From Rickettsiales bacterium UBA2645 (lineage in GTDB: Bacteria > Pseudomonadota > Alphaproteobacteria > Rickettsiales > UBA1997), in assembly GCA_002359655.1 (NCBI GenBank), contig DENL01000024.1, forward strand, positions 17,853-81,852: 64,000 nt of DNA, given 5' to 3'. Below the pieces are notes generated by a model. The model was not told the DNA's origin, ran no database searches, and worked only from the letters and a program-made list of their open reading frames with translations. Shown here in pieces: positions 45,606 to 53,331 of the stretch; within the stretch, counting starts at the first letter, position 1, and each line of letters begins with the position of its first letter. Position numbers and translations under genes: made by a program.

Positions 45606-48209
45606 ATGAATATTGAGCGCTACACCGAAAAAGCACGCCAACTTCTGCAAAACTCGCAAACATTGGCTTTAAGCCTTGGTCACCAAAGATTTTTGCCAGA
45701 GCATTTACTCAATTGTCTTTTAGAAGATTCTGACAATTTAGCACAAAAATTAATCATTAACTGCGGTGGCAATATCGCTCTGATTCAGGCCGAAAATAAA
45801 TCATCCCTAAATAAAATCCCCGTAGTTGAAGGCAGTGGAGCTGGCACGGTTACAACATCACAAGAGTTGGCTCGCGTTTTAATTTTAGCTGAAAAATTAG
45901 CCGATCAAAATAACGATCAATTCGTTACTCTGGAACGTATCTTGCAAGCAATTTTAGAGGATGACAAAAACCAAGGTGCACAAGCTTTAAAAGTTGGTGG
46001 AATGAATCCTAATCTACTTCGCCAAGCAATTGAAAAAATCCGCGGCGGTAAAAAAGCTAACTCAGCTGAGTCAGAAAATACTTACCAAGCGCTGGAAAAA
46101 TATGGTCAAGATTTAACCAAAAAAGCTGAAGAAGGTAAAATTGATCCTGTCATTGGTCGTGATGAAGAAATACGCCGCTCTATGCAAGTCTTGTCGCGCC
46201 GCACTAAAAATAATCCAGTTTTAATTGGTGAACCGGGAGTTGGAAAAACTGCTATTGTTGAAGGATTAGCGCAAAGAATAATCAATGGTGATGTTCCTGA
46301 AAGTTTAAAAAATAAAAAATTAATGGCGCTTGATATGGGCGCTTTGATTGCTGGTGCAAAATTTCGTGGTGAATTTGAAGAGCGCTTAAAGGCAGTACTT
46401 TCTGAAGTTGAAAATAACGACAACATCATTCTTTTTATCGATGAATTACATCTTTTGGTTGGCGCTGGAAAAACTGAAGGCGCGATGGATGCTTCTAATT
46501 TATTAAAACCAGCTTTGGCACGCGGAACACTTCACTGCATCGGAGCTACAACTCTTAACGAATATCGTCAATATATCGAAAAAGACGCTGCGCTGGCAAG
46601 ACGTTTTCAACCAATTTTTACTGATGAACCGTCAGTTGAAGATACAATTTCAATTCTGCGTGGCATCAAAGAAAAATATGAAGTTCATCATGGAGTGAAA
46701 ATAAAAGACTCGGCTTTGATTGCTGCTGCAACTTTATCGCATCGTTATATTTCAGATCGCTTCTTGCCTGATAAAGCGATTGACTTGATTGATGAAGCAG
46801 CCAGCGGTTTAAAAATCGAAGTTGAAAGCAAGCCAAATGATTTGGACGAAATGGATCGCAAAATCATTCAACTTAAAATCGAAAGTGAAGCTCTGAAAAA
46901 AGAAGATGATGCCGCTTCTAAAAAACGTCTGGAACATGTGATTTTTGAGTTGCAAGAAATTGAAAAAAAATCAGCCGAGCTGACATCTTTATGGCAAGCT
47001 GAAAAAAATAAACTCGGCAAAATCAATGAATTGAAAGCAAAAATTGAACAAGCGCGTTATGAATTAGAAGTTGCACAACGCGAAGGAAACTTAGCCAAAG
47101 CTGGTGAAATAAGCTACGGAACCATTCCTGCTTTGCAAAAAGAATTGTCAACTTTTGAAAATAATGTATCGCAAAAACTGATGCGCGAATCAGTTGGTGA
47201 AGAAGACATTGCCGAAATCGTTGCTAAATCTACTGGCATTCCAGTTAGCAAAATTCTCTCTGGCGAAAAAGAAAAACTTTTACAGATGGAAGATTTTTTA
47301 CGCTCGCAAGTTGTTGGACAGGATGAAGCTTTAAAAGCAGTTAGCAATGCTGTGAGAAGATCAAGGGCTGGCTTACAAGATACTAATCGTCCGATTGGTT
47401 CGTTTTTATTTTTGGGTCCAACGGGAGTTGGTAAAACTGAATTATGCAAAGCTCTGGCTGATTTTATTTTCGACGATCCAAGTGCAATGCTGCGAATCGA
47501 CATGAGCGAATTTATGGAAAAACATTCAGTTGCACGTTTGATTGGCGCGCCTCCCGGATATGTTGGTTTTGAGCAAGGCGGAGTTTTAACCGAGGCCGTG
47601 CGTCGCCGACCTTATCAAGTTATTTTGTTTGATGAAGTTGAAAAAGCGCATCACGATGTTTTTAACATTTTGCTGCAAGTGCTTGATGACGGCCGTTTAA
47701 GCGATAATCAGGGCCATACTGTAAATTTTACTAACACGATTATTATTCTGACTTCGAATTTAGGCACACAAGTTTTAAATAAATCTGATGATGAGGAAGT
47801 GCTGGAAGATCAAGCTGCAATTGACGCCAAGAAGTCTCTCGCTTTTGATAGTGCGATGGAAATTGTGCGTCAACATTTTCGTCCAGAGTTTTTAAATCGT
47901 TTAGATGAAATAATTCTGTTCAATAAATTGAGTCGCAAAAATATGAAAAATATTGTTGATATTCAATTTGCCAGATTTGCTAAAAGACTCTTAACACAAA
48001 ATATCAAAGCCACTTTAGAAGAATCAGCTAAAAATTATTTGGCAGAAAAAGGCTATGATTCAACTTACGGTGCCAGACCCTTAAAGCGTTTGATTCAACA
48101 TGAAATCGAAAATATTTTTGCCGATAAAATTCTACGCGGCGAAGTTTTGGAAGGAAAAGAAATTATGGTAAGCGCTAAGAATGAGAAAATTAATCTAACT
48201 TCAAACTAG
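45606..48209 (+). CDS. clpB: ClpB disaggregase
   Basis: An Hsp100 AAA+ chaperone that pulls proteins out of aggregates with DnaK. It has two N-terminal Clp repeats (residues about 1-145). The first AAA domain has GEPGVGKT and LFIDELHLLVGAG. A coiled-coil middle domain spans about 405-525. The second AAA domain has GPTGVGKT and VILFDEVEKAH. The C-terminal domain reads GYDSTYGARPLKRLI. At 867 residues it is full length. Confidence 0.97.
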   Translation: MNIERYTEKARQLLQNSQTLALSLGHQRFLPEHLLNCLLEDSDNLAQKLIINCGGNIALIQAENKSSLNKIPVVEGSGAGTVTTSQELARVLILAEKLADQNNDQFVTLERILQAILEDDKNQGAQALKVGGMNPNLLRQAIEKIRGGKKANSAESENTYQALEKYGQDLTKKAEEGKIDPVIGRDEEIRRSMQVLSRRTKNNPVLIGEPGVGKTAIVEGLAQRIINGDVPESLKNKKLMALDMGALIAGAKFRGEFEERLKAVLSEVENNDNIILFIDELHLLVGAGKTEGAMDASNLLKPALARGTLHCIGATTLNEYRQYIEKDAALARRFQPIFTDEPSVEDTISILRGIKEKYEVHHGVKIKDSALIAAATLSHRYISDRFLPDKAIDLIDEAASGLKIEVESKPNDLDEMDRKIIQLKIESEALKKEDDAASKKRLEHVIFELQEIEKKSAELTSLWQAEKNKLGKINELKAKIEQARYELEVAQREGNLAKAGEISYGTIPALQKELSTFENNVSQKLMRESVGEEDIAEIVAKSTGIPVSKILSGEKEKLLQMEDFLRSQVVGQDEALKAVSNAVRRSRAGLQDTNRPIGSFLFLGPTGVGKTELCKALADFIFDDPSAMLRIDMSEFMEKHSVARLIGAPPGYVGFEQGGVLTEAVRRRPYQVILFDEVEKAHHDVFNILLQVLDDGRLSDNQGHTVNFTNTIIILTSNLGTQVLNKSDDEEVLEDQAAIDAKKSLAFDSAMEIVRQHFRPEFLNRLDEIILFNKLSRKNMKNIVDIQFARFAKRLLTQNIKATLEESAKNYLAEKGYDSTYGARPLKRLIQHEIENIFADKILRGEVLEGKEIMVSAKNEKINLTSN

Positions 48210-48380
48210 TTAGTGGACAAACTTCAGAAAATAGAGATTACTTAGCGATTTTACAAAGTGAGAAAATTTCCATTGGCATTTTTTTACTTATTTGAAATAT
48301 TCAGCTCAATTCTTATTGAAAAAAAATTGGCCCTGCTTTCATCTGCGGATTGAATTTAATTCCAACCAATTTAATTAATC

Positions 48381-49091
48381 ATGCGTTCAATAAAAACTTC
48401 TAATATAAAAGGTGTCGGCAACTCTCCCATAATTTCTCTTAATCATTACCATAACCAGCTTTTGGAATTTAAAGAATTTTCTCAGATCAAGGAGGAATTT
48501 TTTAATAGAGTGGGATATTCTGAGATTTACGAAATTGCCGATTTTTTAAGAACTGCGAAAACTGCAAATGCCAGCAGATTTTCAGAAGAGAATTTAATAA
48601 AATTGTTTACAAGAATTAATGAATTAACTGATCCAGTTCGCTCTGGAGGAAATGTTGTAGTGGAAGAAGTAAAGACAATTCTTGATGTCCTAGGCAGTTT
48701 AAAATACAAAAAATACCAGCTTCAGGAATTGAGAATCGGAAATTTAGTTGGTGTTTTTAATCGACAAGAAAACTTGGGTAGTCGTAGCATCTCAAGATTT
48801 TTAAAGTCTTGTTCTAGTCTTTCCTACGACAAAAATGAACTTGAAATCGACGGAGAAAAATTGAATGGCAAAGTAAATTTGCAATTCGCCAATTTTAGTT
48901 TGGATGAAAAAATTGGTCTCCTAAACTCAATGGCGCGTTTTGAATACGGCTTTGGTGAAGAGGAATTGCCTCCTGCTTTTAGAAGAGTCTCGCAAGATGT
49001 ATTGGAAAGAATTTCTGATTGCAGTGCCGATCAAGTATCTAGTTATTTGAGTTCTATGACAAGAATGAATCTTACTGAAGAGAGAAGGTGA
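48381..49091 (+). pseudogene. RAP/ankyrin protein, N-terminal fragment (helical repeats)
   Basis: First of three pieces of what was probably one gene running to 51725. This 236-residue frame is a leucine-rich helical-repeat region (VKTILDVLGSLKYKKYQLQEL, then DQVSSYLSSMTRMNL near the end), similar in style to the repeats preceding RAP domains in FASTK/OPR proteins. It stops at TGA (49089-49091) in an A/G-rich run gaagagagaagg. Moving one base continues as REGDVVKPRQEIIGTL into the next frame. The N-terminus has no signal peptide, so it could be an intracellular or T4SS-exported protein. Confidence 0.65.
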
Positions 49092-49170
49092 TGTAGTTAA
49101 GCCGCGACAAGAGATAATTGGTACTCTGCACGATAATCTTAATCAACTTTCGTCGCAATCAGCAGGATCT

Positions 49171-51468
49171 TTGTTACAGGTTCAGGCATTTTTCGAACAT
49201 CATTTGGGAATAACCTTTTTTGATCAAAAAACTACCTTAGCAATTGCTGAAAAATATTCTTACGAAAAAGGCAAGGTGTCAAAGCTTCAGAAGCTTGTTG
49301 CAGACTCTTTACCCAAGAGAGAATCGTCATCAATTTCTCATGAATATCCACTATATAAAATTGTAGAAAAGGTTGTAGATGGTATTCGCAATGTTGACAT
49401 TCATTTTTTTTCCACTCCAAAAGAAGGTACCTCGGTTGAATATTTCATCGAGGTTGATGGTCCAGATCATTACTCTTACTCAGATAAAACAAATCCTAGA
49501 GAAAGTTTGGCGACAAGAAATCGCGATTTTCTCAACAAAAAAATGATTGCAAGAAGTGGTACGCTAAGCGAGTGCCACTACCTCACATTGTCATTTAAAG
49601 AAATTGAAGAAAATCAGGCAAATCTCAAAGATTTTTTAGTGAGCAAAATGGAAGGTTCCGATAGGATTGATCCAGAAAACCAAGTTCATTTGTTTAAAGA
49701 GTCACGAGAAGAAATTGAAAAAACAGCTATAAGCCTTGGTAAATTAAGTATTGAAAATCCTTCGCAAAAATTTGCAGCTTCTGCAAGTGCATCGAAAAGC
49801 CTTTTAGGTGAAGTCTCTGAATCTTCACTTGTCTTACCTCCACCACTAAGCAAAAAACTTGCCAAGCAAAAAACCTCTTCTTTGGAGCGCGCAATTAGAG
49901 AAGGAAATGTTCAAGATGTTATGGCCGTAATTGCGTCAGGTAGAGAGACTGTTGAAGGCCTTTTACCAAATGTTGCTTTGAGCCCTTTTGCTTTTGCCAT
50001 TCAATGCGCTCAGCAAACTGAATTTGGTGTTAATGATGCTGGTAGCATGAAAATTTTTAATGCTTTGGTAAGCGCTGGGGCTGATGTTACTTCTTACTTA
50101 GTAGTGGCGCCACCTGCGGTAGAGGGTAAAAAGAAAAAAGGTAAAAGCGCAGCTACACGAAATTCTTTGCAGGAAATTTTCGAAAATTCTTTTAATCCAG
50201 ATTATGAGTCTCTTTGCTGCTCTTTGATCAAGCATGATTCAATCGCTTTGCATGAGAATTCTTTGACTGCAGCAGTCCGTTCTGGTTCACTAAAAATTGT
50301 TGAAGCGGTTTTAGAAAAAGGGTTTGATCCAAACAATGAGGAATCAAAAGGAGCACTTAACTTGGCAGTACAAAAATTTCTTGAAAAAGATCGAAAAGAA
50401 TCTGACACATTAATTCTGGAAAGCCTTCTATGCAAAGGATTAATCTCTCCGAAATCCATTAACTTTGCAGTGAAAAAAGAAGTTAAATTTGCAGTGAAAA
50501 AAAAAGTTAAATTTGCAGGTAAATTTGCAGTGAAAAAAGAAGAGCTTTTTATTAAATCTTTGGATGCTGGTTCACCAAAAATTTTCCTTAAATTGTTTGA
50601 AGCTGAAGATTCGAAGCAAAATTTTCTTACTGAAGAAACATCTCTCATCAAATGTTTAATGTCAGCGGTTTGTTTGGGATTCGAGGATGTTACGCGAGTT
50701 ATTTTGGATTCTAATCCAAGTTTTGTGAATATCCGTTTTTGGAGTGATAATGATCCACCTTTTTTTCCGCTAGTTGCAGCCGCTTCGCTTGGTCAGGCTG
50801 GAGTAGTAAGATTGCTTGTTGAAAGAGGAGCTGATGTAAATGCTGAGAGCGGTAGTCTTGGCTACACATCTCTGCATTACGCCTCTCAAAACAATTATCC
50901 GGAAGTGGCTAAAATTTTGGTAGAGGCTCCCACAATCAAAGTTGACGCTCTGGATGCCCAATGCAATAACACTCCTCTTTCACTTGCCTGTATTAAAGGC
51001 AGTGCTGGAGTAGCCAAAGAGCTTGTTGAACATGGTGCTAAAATTAACCAAAAAGATTCAATCGGTAATACACCTTTGGTTAGCGCTGCTCAAGCAAATC
51101 ATTTGGAAGTAATTGAGGTTCTCACTGCAAGAGAAGATCTTGAAATGGAGGAAAAAGTCATGAATGGTAACACTGCCTTATGTTGTGCTTCTAATTTTGG
51201 TCATGCTGGTGCGGTAAAATTGCTTCTTGAAAAAGGTGCCAAAGTTAATCACCAAAATGATTATGGTTGTACAGCTTTAATGTACGCTTCTGAGCACGGG
51301 TTTTTTGAAGTCACGGAAGCTATTTTGAAACATAAAGATTGCGTGGTTGATCTAAAAACTATCACTGCTTACAGCGGTGGGAGCACCGCATTGTTAATTG
51401 CTTCTTGTAACGATGGTCGCGCTCCTGTTGGTGAGGTTAGAAAAAAAATGTCAGTTATGAAAAAGTGA
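49171..51468 (+). pseudogene. RAP/ankyrin protein, central fragment (RAP domain plus ankyrin repeats)
   Basis: A 765-residue frame that is actually open back to about 49078, so 49171 is only the first start-like codon (TTG). Residues about 50-160 form a RAP domain with the hallmark FIEVDGPDHY and RNRDFLNKKMI; RAP domains are mostly eukaryotic and bind RNA. From about residue 225 on there are ankyrin repeats, clearest after 530 (GADVNAESGSLGYTSLHYAS, GAKINQKDSIGNTPL, GAKVNHQNDYGCTALMYAS). A Lys/Val/Phe tandem repeat interrupts the middle. The frame ends at 51468, just after an 8-A run (51441-51448), where a one-base change restores the ankyrin continuation. Confidence 0.7.
50461..50544 (+). 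repeat. 24-bp tandem repeat inside the ankyrin gene
   Basis: Units of 24 bp, aaatttgcagtgaaaaaaga plus agtt, occur at 50461-50484, 50485-50508 and 50521-50544, with a 12-bp half unit at 50509-50520. They encode repeated FAVKKEVK. The copies differ by only a few bases, so the array is recent and may vary in length between strains. Confidence 0.8.
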
Positions 51469-51725
51469 TCGAATTACTTCTTGATGCTGGAGCTAATCCG
51501 GAATTGACTAATTCGAGAGGGAGTTCACCTCTCAGTTGTGCTTCATTTTCAGATAAAAATAGGAAGACAAAATTGACTAAAATTTTTGAAAATCATCGTC
51601 TTTTAAAAACAACAACTCTGAAAGCAAATGTTCCCAACAATGTAATTACTTCTAATTCAGAAAAAAATCTAAAAGATGTCGATAGGTCTAATTCAGATGA
51701 AGAAGGTTTGGGAGGCTGTCGATAG
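51465..51725 (+). pseudogene. RAP/ankyrin protein, C-terminal fragment
   Basis: An 86-residue frame beginning with VIELLLDAGANPELTNSRGSSPLSCAS, the second half of an ankyrin repeat whose first half is in the preceding frame. A Lys/Asn/Ser-rich tail follows. The fragment cannot form a repeat by itself, which supports a frameshift at the 8-A run (51441-51448) rather than a separate gene. Confidence 0.65.
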
Positions 51726-51737
51726 GTCAAGAGTTTG

Positions 51738-51799
51738 GGCATAATGAAAAAATTGGGGTGAAAAAAGGCTAAATTATCACCCCATTTTTTCATTATGCC
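51738..51799. terminator. Long hairpin between convergent genes, likely bidirectional terminator
   Basis: The arms ggcataatg...ggggtga (51738-51761) and tcacccc...cattatgcc (51777-51799) pair over about 23 bp with a single bulged T and a 15-nt loop. Internal A and T runs in the arms serve either strand. It separates the ankyrin pseudogene (+) from the beta-barrel gene (-). Its length also allows a mobile-element remnant. Confidence 0.6.
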
Positions 51800-51870
51800 T
51801 GAGTTTGAATGCCAGCCACTCAAATACGGATCTCTAAGCCTTTGTTTCGGGGCCTATCTTTTTTTCTGGA

Positions 51871-52560
51871 TCAAAAAACCAAAGTAACACCAAGCGTTAA
51901 CCAATTCTGATTATTGCCATTGATGTTGTGCCCGTAAATCGTGTCTAAAATTAAATTATCGTTGGCAATATAACGCAAACCAAACTGAGTTGCAGGGCGA
52001 TTTGGACCAGTTTTGTAGGTTCCGTTAGTTTGAAAAATTTCTGGTATGAAAGATAATTTTTTAGTCAAATGCCAATCAGCACCAGCCCCGTAATTTAAGA
52101 AAGTAATAGTTTTGTCGTTGCGAAAAATATTACGCCAATTTTGCCAACCGACATAAAGATTAACATTAAGTGCATCGTTAATTTTCAAAGTATTTGAGCT
52201 GTATCCGTAATTTCCGTAAGCTTTTTGATCAGTTGAAGAATAGTTTATTCCAACAGTTGTTGCCGCAGAAATATTATCATCTTTATGCCACATATATTTT
52301 ACCTGCGGCCAAAGAGTATTAATATTTTTTGCACTCGCATCATAAGTTTCTTGCATCGAAAACTCTGCATTTTCCAAAAGTTGATAAGCTGGATCAGTAA
52401 CAAAAATATTTTCATTGCTGTTGCTGCGATTGTACCAACTTTCAATTTGAATTTTTTTTTCATTAACAATTCCACCATCATCAACAAGATAAGCGCCAGC
52501 AGCAAAGGTAAGAGAAGGCAACAGAAGTAAGGTTAAAAAAGTGAAAATAAATTTTTTCAA
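51871..52560 (-). CDS. Secreted beta-barrel-like outer-membrane protein
   Basis: A 229-residue protein with a clear signal peptide (MKKFIFTFLTLLLLPSLTFA). Alternating polar/hydrophobic segments follow, rich in Tyr, Trp and Asn, and it ends in phenylalanine (GVTLVF), the usual sorting signal of outer-membrane barrels. I do not recognise a specific family. It lies 21 bp downstream of truA, probably the last gene of the addB-truA transcript. Confidence 0.7.
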   Translation of the reverse strand: MKKFIFTFLTLLLLPSLTFAAGAYLVDDGGIVNEKKIQIESWYNRSNSNENIFVTDPAYQLLENAEFSMQETYDASAKNINTLWPQVKYMWHKDDNISAATTVGINYSSTDQKAYGNYGYSSNTLKINDALNVNLYVGWQNWRNIFRNDKTITFLNYGAGADWHLTKKLSFIPEIFQTNGTYKTGPNRPATQFGLRYIANDNLILDTIYGHNINGNNQNWLTLGVTLVF

Positions 52561-52581
52561 GATAAGGCAGAAATCAAAGAA

Positions 52582-53331
52582 TTAATAATCAACTCGCAAA
52601 AAATACAGCCCATGCGCTGGAGCATTTGGGCCAGATTTGGTTCGGTCAGAACTAGCCAGAATATTTTTTACATCGTCAGTTTTTATTTTGTTGATACCAA
52701 CCCAAAACAGCGTTCCGACAATGTTGCGCACCATGTGATGCAAAAAAGATTTGGCGCTTATTTCGATTACAATCTCATCAGTATTTTGAGTAATAGTGAT
52801 TTGCTTAATTGAGCGAATTGTCGAATTAGATTGGCATTGCGAATCACGAAAAGCTGAAAAATCATGTTTACCAATCAAGAATTGGCTAGCAGCTTTCATT
52901 GCTTCTAAATCAAGCTTTTGCGCCACATGCCAAGCGCGGTTTTTTTGTAAAGTTAATGGTGCGGTGCGATTTATAATTAAATAACGATAATAACGCATTT
53001 TGGCGTCAAAGCGTGAATGAAAATTTGCGTCAACAATTTCGCAATCAATCACAGAAATTGCTTCGTTACGTAAATAATTATTCAACGCCATAATAACTCG
53101 TTTAGCGGTAAATTTTTTACTCAGCGAGAAATTAACAACTTGCCCCAAGGCGTGAACTCCTGCATCAGTTCGACCAGAAGCAATTATTTTTGGCCTTTCT
53201 TGAGCAAAGTTAAAAATCGCATTTTCTAAAATTTCGGCAATCGATCTATTTTTTAAATCAGTTTGCTTTTGCCAGCCGCAATAGTTGCTACCTTCATATT
53301 CTAAAATGATTTTATAGTGAGTTATTGCCAT
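52582..53331 (-). CDS. truA: tRNA pseudouridine(38-40) synthase
   Basis: Makes pseudouridine in the tRNA anticodon arm. YEGSNYCGWQ near residue 12, catalytic Asp in SGRTDAGVHALGQV (about 52-65), FHSRFDAKMRYYRYLI and FLHHMVRNIVG are all present, and at 249 residues it is normal. It overlaps the end of addB by 10 bp. Confidence 0.95.
   Translation of the reverse strand: MAITHYKIILEYEGSNYCGWQKQTDLKNRSIAEILENAIFNFAQERPKIIASGRTDAGVHALGQVVNFSLSKKFTAKRVIMALNNYLRNEAISVIDCEIVDANFHSRFDAKMRYYRYLIINRTAPLTLQKNRAWHVAQKLDLEAMKAASQFLIGKHDFSAFRDSQCQSNSTIRSIKQITITQNTDEIVIEISAKSFLHHMVRNIVGTLFWVGINKIKTDDVKNILASSDRTKSGPNAPAHGLYFLRVDY

Noticed and set aside
46106..47503. Minus-strand frames opposite clpB
   Set aside because: They mirror highly conserved clpB codons and have no start signals or known domains.
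48381..51725. CRISPR or phage origin of the repetitive region
   Set aside because: The short repeats are in-frame coding repeats without spacers, and no phage structural or integrase genes are present.
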